A DNA stretch of 64,000 nucleotides, taken from contig VICG01000014.1 in NCBI GenBank assembly GCA_008692225.1, positions 1,407,501-1,471,500 on the forward strand, in the 5' to 3' direction. Shown here in pieces: positions 9,936 through 21,453 of this stretch. The translations under genes and the position numbers were made by a program. The stretch's first letter is position 1, and every line of letters begins with the position of its first letter. The notes under the pieces are model-generated. The model was not told the origin of the DNA. It made no database searches and worked only from the letters and a program-made list of their open reading frames with translations. Source of the stretch: Monilinia fructicola. Lineage: Eukaryota; Ascomycota; Leotiomycetes; Helotiales; Sclerotiniaceae.

Positions 9936-12693
9936 TTACTGATTCGTTTTTTTTGTTTGTCCTCCACCAATATGGATAGTCTTATCAGAAGAAGATGATT
10001 GTGCATTCGCTCTGAATCCCATAAAAGGTTGAGGTTTTGTGAAAATGACTTTGCGCTGCGTTCGTAGGAATGACCCCGTCGGGGTTGACCCAGGTATATC
10101 GACTTGAGAACCTGGAACAGCGATCATAGAAACTGATTCTGGCTCTGAGGACGTGGAACTATTTGAGGTTTGCAATGTTGGAGTTGGTTGAATGCGCTAC
10201 AGAAGCACTATTTTTCGGTGCTTAGATCTCTATTGAGTTGGTATTGCTTCTCCATGTATGGAGGATTCCTTGCGCGAGCAAATGGCATGGGAGGATTATG
10301 GTTTTCTTCGAACTGGCGATTGTAAGTTGAGAATCCAGAGGATTGGTCGATTTCATCGTCGACTGCACCATTGTCTCCCACTTGGGAATTTTGCCGAATT
10401 GCGCGAGTTCGGGTAGGAGCAAAATATCTAGGTTGCAATGGGTTCTCGGTATCGATTGAATTGTGTACATATGTTGAAGATGTTGGTGATGGTTCCCCCT
10501 TCCTCTTCTCTTTTATCGCGGTGTGAATGGCTAAGGGTCATACCGAAATTCCCATCTCTAGGAGGCTTACCACTGGATTTTTCCAGTCCAATCCTAGTGG
10601 ATGTGCCCTTTTTCGATGTTGTGCCCTCATCTTCACTATCCTCGTCAAAGAGAAACTTCATCCACAGTTCGTTTTGGTCTGTTTCTTTTTGGGCACCTTT
10701 GGCGCAGCAACCATTCATTTTATCAGGCTTGTGGCCTGATTTCGAAAGAAGAACCCCGTCGTGCTGTAGTAAAGTCTCATCTGGATTGATACTTTGACTG
10801 GTAAAGACAGGATCATGCTGGAGATGGGAGGTTTTGGTTTGTATGCTCTCAGTAAGGTTGTGCTGATAAGGTTCAGTCATACAAGGACTTTGGCTGCGAG
10901 GAGGATCCAAGGAATGCTCGAAGATGTCCTCTGGGAAGATGGAGTGTATTGTGGTTCAGTTGAGATATTCTCTTCATTCTTATACTGATCAAATGCTACT
11001 GGAACTCGTATTCATCTAAGGCCTCGCGATATCCAGTCGATAGCGACTGGCTGTAGAAGTCCATGCCGCTTCGTACTTCATTGTTTGAGATGCAATTGGC
11101 TTCTCTGGGATGCGTTGCATTCCCTTGGGATAGCTCTGTGTATTCCTGTACCATAGAGCTTTCGCAACCTTCCCACGACTCGGCATACTCATATTTTCTA
11201 GAATTCTCGTCGTCTGATCTTGATCCACTGTAAGTGCCACTCCAGCGGGCTGGAAGTGCACTTATCCCTGGGCTTATTGATACATTCCGCTCCAAAAGAC
11301 CTCCTTCGTCTTCATGATCATAGTCTTGATATTCTGTACTTCGTGTAGATGGTGCCACCCATGCCTCCCATATTTCATTGTCCATGACTTCATCTCTGGA
11401 GACGACGCATTTTACTCCTCCAACCTGTGCAAGTACGCTGCTGTTACAGTCGGGTGAGCCTAGATGTAGGACTGAATGCCTTGCAGGACGTCTGGGCATC
11501 GGTTGGTTCATCTCGCAAATCGATTTCTCGGCCGTACGAGAAGATGTTGAATATTTACCGTTAGGCTCATGTGGAGTTTCCCCTATCTTAGTCATGATAA
11601 GAGGGACACTTTCGAGATTTTTGGATCCTTGCCGAAGCTTCTGTGCATGGGCAGCGTTTTTATCGCCGCTTGATGGAATTCTCATCCTAGATTCTTGTTG
11701 TCCTCCACCATCATGTGTTCTTGCTTTGAAAGCGGACAAAACCCTGTCACTAGATAAATCATCGTGGTTCTTCGTAATATACTCACCATCAAGCAACATC
11801 TCATCAGATGAGAAAATTCGGTGCATCATGCGCGGTGTAGATTGGCGAACAATTTTACTCGGACGCGAACTCGAACTTATACCTGGTGGAATAACCCTGT
11901 CACCAATCCGAATTCTAACCTCACTTTGCGCCCTTTCCCCTATATTTTCTTCTTCTTGTTCACAGATCTGAACTTTTCTTGCGGCGAATGGCGAGCTGAT
12001 TCTTGTCTGAAGTTTGGAATACCTTGCTCTGTGTCCGTCCTTTATTCTTCTTCTTCGCCCAATATCTCCGTCACTTTTGGGGAAATTGAATCTCGTATGC
12101 GGAAAACGACGAATACTCAGGCCAACCCAGTCTCCTTTACTCAATAGCTTTCGTCTCTTTTCTTCCATGGACACTTCTTTTAATTCTTGTGCCTCGTAAT
12201 TTTGCGGAACATCTGTAAGTTTTGGCGATACGGCACCTTTGTGCTTGATTCCCAAAGGCGAAGGTATCGCATTGTATAAGTCATCATTTAATATAGGACT
12301 TCTTTGAACAATTTCGACTGATGGAGAATGATTGTTTCCATATATGGCTTCGGGTCTTCTGCAGAACGGTCCAAGTGCAGGACTTTGATCATATTCTTCG
12401 CGTTCATCCCAGCGTTCTCGCTCGTATTCACTATTCTCGCTTTCCCTTATCAAAGCATGTTCATGATTTCTTCCTGAACTGGACTGGCTCTCTATTCTTT
12501 GTCCTTGTATTTTCGATTGAGGAGCAGAGCTTCTATTAAGGATTGACCATTCTGCAGAACTATTCTTCTGAACACCGCTTCTTAAATTGGCTTTCATCTT
12601 TGCGAAATGTTCCTTTTGTCGGTTGGTCAAGGCACCACCACGATGGGAAGATTTCCCAGAATGCCTTTTTAGGCGTCCTCCTGTCCAATTCAT
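9936..12693 (-). CDS. Large conserved fungal protein of unknown function (several apparent frameshifts)
   Basis: The main open frame (12693-10996, about 565 codons) starts MNWTGGRLKRHS, followed by LTNRQKEHFAKMKANLR. A conserved block near residue 180 reads EEKRRKLLSKGDWVGLSIRR and continues into GRRRRIKDGHRARYS. I recognise this N-terminus and block in uncharacterised nuclear-looking, basic and Ser-rich proteins of filamentous ascomycetes. After the stop at 10996, the family's other conserved block, ELWMKFLFDEDSEDE (10680-10620 region), lies in a different frame. Further frames follow near 10448 (RYFAPTRTRAI), 10211-10215 (T5 run) and about 10175 (LQTSNSSTSSEPES). Reading these as one protein needs about five frame changes and no introns. 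No enzyme motif, signal peptide or membrane segment is seen. Start chosen at 12693 because MNWTGG is the conserved N-terminus. The 3' limit at 9936 is approximate. Confidence 0.55.
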
Positions 12694-13518
12694 TTTATGA
12701 TCATTGCGCAAAATATTTAAAATATATAAATGATATACGACTGCTGGAATGATCTTTGGATGAAAGTGAGGTAATATGTGGTGATGTGTGGTGATGTCTT
12801 GGAGAAGAAATTAGAGAAAGCAGATGATGATGATGGGTGGGGCAATGTTCTCCTCTTCACTCTCTTTCTGTTGACTTCACTTCAAAGACACACATCTTCC
12901 CAACTTTTTATAAAATGTATCTCATGTTTCGTTTATAAAGAAGGTTTTATTGTTTGTCTTTATTGCTTTTTAAGACACTTATGACCCAGCAGCTGGCCAC
13001 TTAGATTGGACTTCCACCAGCATATAATTGCAAGTCATAGATTCGTCTTAATAGTCAAGTCAAATAATCTGACTGGCACCAGTTTCGGTATACTTCACCC
13101 GGTGGAATTTCTCCTAAGCTTCATCCTACATTGGCCTTCAAGATCCTGATCTTTAACATGTTACTGATTTTGCTTTCACTCACATCACTCATTGGAATTC
13201 CAAGATCATTGCATTGCAGCCTTTTTGTCATTTACCCACCAAAGATGGAGTGGCAAGTGATGATCGACTTCTTCCGATAGCAGGCATGGAAACACAAAAG
13301 CAGTCGAGGAAGACTAATATACGGCCGTTAATGTAGAAAACCTTTGGCCACTCAAGATATATCGGGGATTGGAATTCGACATCGATCACTTAGTTTTACA
13401 CACGGATGGAAAGCTTCATCAATCGAGAAACAGAAACAGGATTCGCTCAGCCATATCTAATCACAGTTTGCAACTATACTCGCACAAACAATTATGTCTG
13501 CTTGATTATGTAACAATT
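12694..13518. other. Intergenic, no gene seen
   Basis: Spacer between the 5' end of the large hypothetical gene and the 3' end of the AMP-ligase gene. A short TGATGATGG-type repeat lies near 12825. No gene is supported. Confidence 0.5.
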
Positions 13519-15531
13519 CTAGTGAATGAAAACTGGGGTCTGCACCGCGAGGAATGTGCCGCCTATTCCATGGTAGTGTCCTTGAGAATGACCGAGTTCC
13601 GTTTTTGCCAATTCCCGAAGTTGTACACGTAGGATCTTTCCATTCTTGTAAAGTGTCAGTTCTCGTATTATATGTAAGGAGAAGGCGTGCTATTTACTGA
13701 GTTCCGTGGAATGTTTGGAATGAATGAGACACCCCCCGAGAGATACTTATACGGAGCCACTTTGTCAATTATGAAGTGGTGAACATCCGTGACAGACAGA
13801 ACTGAATTAACAGCCTTTACAATATAAGCACGTGGCCCTTCATCTTGGTTCCTGTATGTGCATGTTAAATATGGTCTCCAGGAGTCTAAGCGAATAAGAT
13901 GTTCTTACACAGCAACGCCCACAATTCCAACATCCACGATATCCGGATGACGAAGCAAGATCGCTTCAAGCTCAGTGGGAGCCACATGGTTGCCATTTGC
14001 TTTGATGAGATCCTTTGTTGATTTTTAGCCCTATGTTACAGTGCACCAGTGGTGTATATTTTTAGGTTGGAAATATGGTACCTTTTTACGATCCACGATA
14101 TACCACATTCCCTCATCGTCGACAAATCCTACATCTCCCGTGGAAAACCACCCATCGGCTCCAGATACCTCGATGTTTGCATCTGCATTCTGATAATATC
14201 CAGTGCTACGGCTAGTGGATCGAATCCAGATATCACCAATGGCACCACGTTCAACAATCCTTGTAGACTCGTTGGGATCCGTCACCTTTCCTTCAAAGTT
14301 GGCATGCAGCTCCCCAACGGACTCAGACGTCGAACAAGCCATCATGTCATGCCCAGTAATTAATCCGAGCCTAGAAAGATTAATCACATGTCAGCATTCA
14401 AATCGTCTGTCTCTTGCCTGGATGTTGGTTTCATACTCGGTCAATCCCCAGACTCGGGTAACTCTCCCAACCCCTAATTGCTCTAATGTAGTTTTAGTCG
14501 GTTGCCCCATTGGTGCTGCACATGCCTCCAATCGCCTTAGAGAACTCAGCTTTCTTCCAAGGTCAAGAGTGGTATTATTGGCAATTTCTGTAAGCATTGA
14601 ACTCCTGACAATTGCGTCAGAGATCTTGAATTTCTCCACAGCATCTAAAATATTTTGTTGGGTTGGCTGACAGAGTAGATAAAGCGGAACTCCAAGCTTA
14701 GGAAATATAACACTACAAGATCGCTGTCCAAGAATGTGGTGCATTCCCAAGGCACCCAGGACGCGGATTGGGCTGGTATTATTTGCAGTTTCTTGCTTCA
14801 GTTGCTGCCAGTCAGGATGCATAGAGACTCGTTGAATATAACTCGCTGATGCTGAGATATAGTTGCAATGAGAAATCTCGACTCCCTTGGGATTTCCTGT
14901 GGTGCCCGATGTGAACATTATGACAATGGTACTATTGTAATCATGCGAGGACTTGATATCGGGATACTTCCACTGAGTCTCGGCCGGAGAGCCCACCATC
15001 TCCTGCCAGTGAGGTATATTGAGGTAAGGTTGACCTTTGCTATCTAGAATATCATCATCAAAGACAAAAACAGATTTTCGCTTTGAAGCTGGGCAAGAGA
15101 CTGTCTCCACTGCCTCTAATAGAGTATTAGTATGCACCCGTTGTGTCAGAATAACCGAGGGGTTGGAAACCGTGAGCAATCTTTCCAACTCCCGAGGGCC
15201 ATGGCCAGGCTGCCCGGGTACAAAAAATACATCCCGCCATGATTGTTCCCATTAAAAGAGCGGGATATGCTATCGCGTTGCCCGAGAGACACAGAATTCG
15301 ATCCTTCTGTTGGACCCCTAGCCGCCTCAAGCCTACTGCAACACGAACAGAAAGATCTCGGAATTCTGTTAGAGACAAGGAGCGGTCCTCTGGACGAAGC
15401 GCGTTAATAATTATCTTCTTTGAGCCAAGACTCTCATTGGGAGCACCAAAAACGAAATACGGCAGGGAACAATAAGGAATTGGAGTTGTCCATCTCGACT
15501 TTACCAATGATAACTGCTTTGACGATTGCAT
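13519..15531 (-). CDS. AMP-dependent acyl/aryl-CoA ligase (4-coumarate-CoA-ligase-like, one apparent frameshift)
   Basis: Adenylate-forming ligase: it activates a carboxylate with ATP and transfers it to CoA. Five exons are supported: 15531-14437, 14370-14082, 14012-13909, 13851-13698 and 13644-13519, with introns of 53-69 nt. Motifs in order: P-loop MFTSGTTGNPKGVEISHCNY, VWGLTE (restored across intron 1), DGWFSTGDVG, the hinge VDRKKDLIKANGNHVAPTE, and the C-terminal catalytic lysine in PRNSNGKILR. The family's hallmark residues are all present, so it should be active once the frame is repaired. One break: the A6 run at 15222-15227 appears one base too long, between LLMGTIMAGCIF and VPGQPGHGPRELERLL. 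No peroxisomal SKL-type tail is seen (it ends PVFIH). It is divergent from the FPGS-like gene, sharing a promoter of about 0.3 kb. The substrate cannot be read from sequence. Confidence 0.85.
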
Positions 15532-15855
15532 TGTAACAGACGGATAGTATTGAGAATGAACGCAGACGCATTTTGACACACCAGACGCAAGAGCTATTCG
15601 GCTTTTATGATCTTTTAGGTTTAGTGATACATATATGAGCCTCTTTCCAATAGATACTTATGACAATAGTGAAATGGCGTGCGAGGCCAACAAGCCGTGA
15701 CGTGGCTGTACACCTATTAACACGAAATATAACTATCAGTTGCTGTTTTCAGTAGCACCGCTTGTGTGTTTCAAGCTGTGGATGATAGTCAGAACTTTCA
15801 TTTCAGCCTGTGCGTGAAGTATATGAACCAACACACTTTACCGCGATCTTCGATA
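15532..15855. promoter_or_regulatory. Short divergent intergenic region (possible bidirectional promoter)
   Basis: Only about 320 bp separate the start codons of the AMP-ligase (minus) and the FPGS-like ligase (plus). Such a gap suggests shared regulation. No specific operator was recognised; the second gene's first exon is uncertain, so the true gap could be up to about 490 bp. Confidence 0.4.
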
Positions 15856-17623
15856 ATGAGTCGTGCCACCGTCAAGAAGTATCAAATGTCTCCCTCACAG
15901 CTTTTGTCACAATGTGCGTCTCCAACTCAAGTCGAGGAGTCACAATCATCCACTCAGCTTTATCATGTGGGCATACAAACTTCCTAGGTGCAATGTTGAG
16001 ACTGACAAACAAGTAGAATGCACTTCGTCGACTGAACAGTCTGCGCACAAATTTTGAATCACGACAACAGATAATCGGAATTGAAGATCGGAGCTTCCTC
16101 TTACAGCAAATGGTAAAGTGGTGCGGGGAAATTGGGTACAAGGTAAGCATCTGCGGTGTTTTGTTCGCTCACTGAGTGCTAGAATTGATTGGATGTCTAT
16201 TTAGCCTGCGGACTTCGACGTGCTAAACGCCATTCATATTGCCGGATCCAAAGGCAAAGGTTCCACGGCAGCTTTCATTTTCTCAATATTATCCGAGTAC
16301 TTGACCGATTCGAATGAAAGCGTTTCGGCGAAACCGACTCGTGCATCTCTGCATAGAATTGGCCTCTACACGTCGCCACACATGCGCAGCGTTCGGGAGC
16401 GTATTCGAATTCAAGACTCAAAGACGACAGGTTTCGCGTGTACTCTCCTCAATGAAAGCAAATTTGTGCAATACCTATCAGATATATGGGATCGTTTAGC
16501 GATTGATCACCAACCGATATCACAGAGTCCACCATTTGCCAAATTCCTCACGCTTATGGGTCTCCACGTGTTTGTCCAGGAGAAAGTTGAGACAGCCGTC
16601 GTGGAGGTTTGCATCGGAGGACGCTATGATTCAACAAATATAATTCGCCAGCCCAGCGTTTGTGCCATCACCAGTCTCGGGCTCGAACATACAGACATAC
16701 TGGGCTTAACCATAGAGGAAATTGCATGGGCTAAAGGAGGCATCATTAAGAGAGGAATTCCTGTGTTTAGCACGCTACAAGAACCTAAGGCTATGGCAGT
16801 TCTTGAAGATCTAGCGCGAAAGGAAGGCGCTGATTTACAAGTAGTTGCAACACACAAAGACATTGATTCCATTGAACTTGGTCTCCCGGGAGATTTTCAG
16901 AGAATCAATGCCAGTCTGGCTGTTGCTGTAGCCGCAAGACATCTTTCCCGTATGGGTTGTATCTCTGATATAGCGAATTTTATGCAATCTCCATTACCAG
17001 AGAAATTCCGCCGAGGTCTAGAAAAGGCACGATGGCCGGGGCGATGCGAGATGCGAAAGCATGACGGAATCCATTGGCTATTGGATGGAGCCCATACAGT
17101 GGAAAGTATTGGAGTCCTGGGGCCTTGGGCGGCCAAAATAATGGGGACACGGCGACAGGCTAGACGCATCCTTATTTTCAACCAGCAGACCAAAGATGCG
17201 GCTGCGCTTCTTCGACATCTTTGGCAGATCATGGCATCAGAAATGTTGCAATGGGAAAGCTGTATAGAGAAAGTCTTCCATCAGGCTATCTTTTGCACAA
17301 ATATCCTTTGGGAACGACATGAAGCTCCTGATATAGAAAGGGTCTCGATGACTTACTCCGGAGGCTCGGTAGATGATCTTAGATTGCAGCATGAATTAGC
17401 GGCATGCTGGACTAGGATCAGTAGTGGGAAGTCTGCTGTGGCCGTGGTCCGAACTGTTGAAGAGGCTATTCGATGTGCATCGAATGACGACGGTCACGGT
17501 CATACCACTTGCAAGGATGAAGGCCACGTTGAAGCGGTAGTGCTGATCACCGGAAGTCTTCATCTGGTAGGGAGTGCCATGGAATTCCTGGATACGCTGG
17601 AATGCCAAGGAAGTCGTTCTTAA
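15856..17623 (+). CDS. Folylpolyglutamate-synthase-like ligase (Mur-ligase superfamily)
   Basis: FPGS enzymes add glutamate to tetrahydrofolate by an ATP-driven acyl-phosphate route. The exon at 16017-16142 encodes NALRRLNSLRTNFESRQQ up to CGEIGYK. A 62-nt intron follows, then 16205-17623 encodes PADFDVLNAIHIAGSKGKGS (P-loop), RIGLYTSPHMRSVRERI, the metal/folate region VCIGGRYDSTN, TSLGLEHTDILG and WLLDGAHTVES, and ends LITGSLHLVGSAMEFL. The ATG at 15856 (MSRATVKKYQ) is a plausible first exon, but its junction to 16017 does not splice cleanly, so the 5' end is uncertain. The main exon reads through without a break. Length is near the family norm. Divergence and the ligase/transporter neighbours suggest either a housekeeping FPGS or a paralogue recruited to a metabolite. 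I cannot decide which. Confidence 0.85.
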
Positions 17624-18378
17624 ACCACTTGATTGAGTAAGAAAATGGCACAATGGGGTTTTCACGCTCAGATGTATCTCCATTTCATTCATTGTATGAA
17701 GATTTGACTTGGACATAGTGACAAGGCACTACGAATGCACTTTTTTGATTGATAGAGTACTTGAGAGTATTTACTCTATTTTCATGCTATATAGTCCATG
17801 TTGTTCTGAAGTAGATGATGTACTTTTTTAGTTGATGCACAAAACCCTGCCACCAATAGCTAAGTATGAGAGCTGTTATAAAAAGGGGAATAGCTAAAGA
17901 AGACCGTGTTACATCGAGTTGTGTGTGAATGTATCTCGTGTAGCCTTGAGAGAGGTATCAAATCCTCTTTGTATATTCTCTGCATTTTCATTTTCAGAAC
18001 CCGTCAGACCTAGACAACTGGTCTGAGGTTGTATTTATCAGAGGTAGCAAAGGACGCTTATATAAATGCTGATACTACCCCAAATATGTGTTGAATTCTT
18101 CGACGTAGAATTCGGAGGAAGTACTTCGTAGCACAAAGCATTCTAACCTCAAGTCGGAGAATAATGTAACTACGTTCTAATGTATTGTAACATAGGTAGG
18201 AGGAGTACGATAACGCTCTTAGAAATAGAACCTATCAACGATTCACCAATTTGACTTGGTTTGACTTTCACCTTCGAAGAATTCAATGCATCAATACAAA
18301 TCTCACTGTTCTTGATTGAAGTTTCTCCTATAAGTAACCCACATTACTACAATCCTCGACATAACAAACCTTTCAAAC
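17624..18378. other. Spacer with promoter of MFS-1
   Basis: No gene. A TATA-like CTATAAGTA lies at about 18328-18336, roughly 45 bp before the first ATG at 18379, and a second TATATAAAT lies near 18059. The first fits the MFS gene start and would give a short leader. Confidence 0.45.
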
Positions 18379-19959
18379 ATGGTCTGTCATCCCTTGAGAG
18401 TTAGTTGCCACCAGGAGACCACTCTTCCTCTGAAGGAGACTTATATTATGGCACAGGATAAGCCGTCCGTACCCTATACCATTTTTTCGGAACGTCGAAA
18501 AAGATGGACCATTACGATCGCCTCCCTGGTGACATTTTTGTCCCCGGTCTCGGCAAACATGTACTATCCCGCCATCAATCAACTGGCGCGTGAACTCCAC
18601 GTCTCACATGCTAGAATCAACTTGACGATCACGGTCTTCATGGTAAGCCTTCAAAAGTATACCAGTGGGTTCAGACCATAGCAGGCATCCATCTAACCAC
18701 TTGTTTCCTAGATCGTGCAAGGGATGGGTCCACTGTTTGTGGGAAGCTTGTCAGATATGTATGGACGTCGACCAACCGTCCTGGTGTCTCTCTTGTTATA
18801 CTTGGGAGTCAATATTGGTCTTGCACTACAAAGCAGCTATCCCGTCTTGATGGCCCTTCGATGTCTGCAGAGTCTTGGGAGCAGCACGGCATCAATTGTC
18901 TGTAGCTCTGTCGCGGCAGACCTGGTGCCACGGGCGGAGCGTGGACGGTATATGGTTTATTCATCATTGGGGGTGACTCTGGGGCCCGCCATCGGTCCAA
19001 TCGTAGGTGGCATTTTAACCCAATTCCTTGACTGGCGGAGTACCTTCTGGTTTCTTGCTGTCTGGGCTGTATCAATGACCACCCTGGTGCTTGTTTTTCT
19101 GCCCGAAACTTGTCGTGTGGTGGTAGGAAATGGATCTATCCTACCACCATGGTGGAACATGCCACTAGTGCAATATCTTCATCACAAGACCAAGGCTGGT
19201 GAGTTTGTATGCTCGCAGGGTCCTGAGGTTGAGAAACCAGCTCGACGCCAGCGGCCAACGCCTCTAGATAGTATCAAAGTGGCCATGCAGAAAGAGACCG
19301 CGGCCATTATCACCTTCACGACGCTGCTATTCTGTGGATACACGACCGTGCTGAGTACTCTCCCATCGCAACTCGAGAGCAAATACCACTTCAATGCGCT
19401 GCAGGTGGGCTTGTGCTACATTCCTTACGGGGCAGGGAGTCTCACATCTCGATGGACCATCGGGAGACTGATCGACTGGAACTTTCGACGCCATGCGAAG
19501 AAGCACGGCATTGAGATTATCCCGAACCGCCAGGTCCAGTTATCTCGCATGCCAGTCGAGAAAGCACGACTGCAGATTACCCTCCCGGTGATCTACTGTG
19601 CGTCGGTAGCAGTGATGGGCTACGGATGGACCATGAATCACCAGGTCAACCTTGTCGGGCCCCTGGTCATGCTCTTCTTCGTATCGCATCTGATCTCTGG
19701 GGCAACGAGCACATTGATTACCCTGGTGGTTGATTGTCACGTCCATCGGCCGGCTACGGCTTCTGCAGCGAATAATATGTTTCGATGCTTGTTTGGGGCT
19801 GGTGCAGTGGCGGGCGCGATTCCATTGATCGATGTTATTGGGATTGGGTGGACTGGGACGATGATTGCTTTCGTCTGGATCTTGCTTAGTCCGATACTTT
19901 GGTGCGTTTATTTCTGGGGTCATGGCTACCGCAAGGGGAAAGAAGCAAGCCATATATAA
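18379..19959 (+). CDS. MFS transporter, DHA1 drug:H+ antiporter type (MFS-1)
   Basis: Plasma-membrane exporter of the 12-TM major facilitator family. Exon 1 is 18379-18642 and exon 2 is 18712-19959, with a 69-nt GT-AG intron. Exon 1 encodes a cytosolic head and TM1 (ITIASLVTFLSPVSANMYYP). Exon 2 opens IVQGMGPLFVGSLSDMYGRR, which is MFS motif A between TM2 and TM3. It continues with ERGRYMVYSSLGVTLGPAIG (motif C region), a central loop of about 60 residues, and six more hydrophobic segments. The resemblance is to quinidine/multidrug-type DHA1 carriers (LQVGLCYIPYGAGSL). Two starts are possible: 18379, or MAQDKPSVP at 18448, which looks more family-like. The gene is intact through both exons. 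It lies just downstream of the ligase pair and may export its product, which is an inference. Confidence 0.88.
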
Positions 19960-21453
19960 GTCTGCGATATATAGGACGCAAGAGTAAAAGAGTGTCTCTT
20001 TCAAAAATTTGATAAGTTTCGAAGTCTGTGTCAGCTTTTTTTTAGATGATATGCGGGCGGGAGCAATGAAAATTGGTTCTTGGTTTGATTATATCACTTC
20101 CAAAGATAGCTACATATCTCAATTTTCTATAATGGGACTTTCAAGGACTCTATATAAGAGCTACAATACACGATAACTGGAGAGCGATATGGGTAAGTCA
20201 ATACTGTATCAGATTCTCTCGCTCATAAGCACGTCTTCAAAAGTGGTAGCGACCCGTGGAATTCTCAAGTGAATATGCATAACTGATTAGGCTCGGTAAA
20301 AACCCCTATAAGGGCCCATCACCGCTATTAATCTGCGCTTCCACTTCCGCGCCGCTTGTCTGTATGTTACCATAATTTCGTATAGGGATTGAGGTCTCTT
20401 CATTGAATTTCTCACGAGGTAGCTTGAGGTGCTGATTGGAATTTGGTCTTTCGCGTGCTAATTCGAGCCTGTATCGTCACGATGGCCCCAGGGTTTTCCG
20501 CTGAATAATATCCGCAAACTGGTTGGTCTGCCGTTAATAGGGTTGATATCTTGTAGTACTACGTACTGAATATTAAGCAAATATGTCAAGTTGAATAATA
20601 GTGGTGATGAGACCTTGAAAATTAGCAAGTGGAACAATTTATTACGAGCAATGTAAGTGAAGAGCATGTGAACTCTGAGGTGCAGCAGAATCATATCGAC
20701 CGTTTTTTCTTTCCAATAAAATACAATTTCCACATTTATGGAATCCCCTTTCTCAAGAAAATGCCTCAGCCTTACTCGTTAAACCATCTCATCTCTTCTC
20801 CTTTTCTTTTGAAATAAGCACCTTGGAAATACAAAGTCTCCGCTACTTCCTTGGAAAGCTATGAAGAAATTCAACAAGAAGCAAAAGACCCCAAGAAAGA
20901 AACTTTTGATGGAGATGTCTGGTTCCAGCTGATGATTCACATAAGGGAAGAACAAGTATGGCAAATGACAAGGGGTAACAAACACTTCCCTTAACCACAG
21001 ACCGCCACAGGGCCAGCAATGTTCGGTACATTCTAGACTGATATTTTGCAGCTGTTGTATTGAGAATGGTATGGGTGGAGAGATTTGCAACTAAACGGAC
21101 AGCAGGTGAGGAGTCAAAGAACGAATCAAGATTCAGAACAAGAAAGAATTAATGGGAATTCAAGTACATGATATACAAAGAAGCGGGATGTTATTTCACC
21201 GGCCCACTGATCCTCAACTTGGGGATGTCATGACTGATCTTGGGCCTTGACAATTTTAACATGCAAAACTCTAATTCTCTTGATATTGATGACTTGTCAC
21301 CGAAAGATATATATATTATGCAAGCTAAATGATCATGGTATCCCTTTCCAAAATGGCATCGATGTAGCTTTATCCATTCCATAAATCTTGCCCTTCCGTA
21401 CTCCCACGTGCACCTCTCTCCGCCGGCCCATAATCCAAGTACTGCTGTTTTCC
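19960..21453. other. Intergenic with one weak ORF fragment
   Basis: Mostly no coding signal. At 20851-20994 (+) a 47-codon frame reads LESYEEIQQEAKDPKKETFD and on to TRGNKHFP with protein-like composition. It has no ATG, no domain I know and no clear splice partners; it may be a gene relic. Confidence 0.35.
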
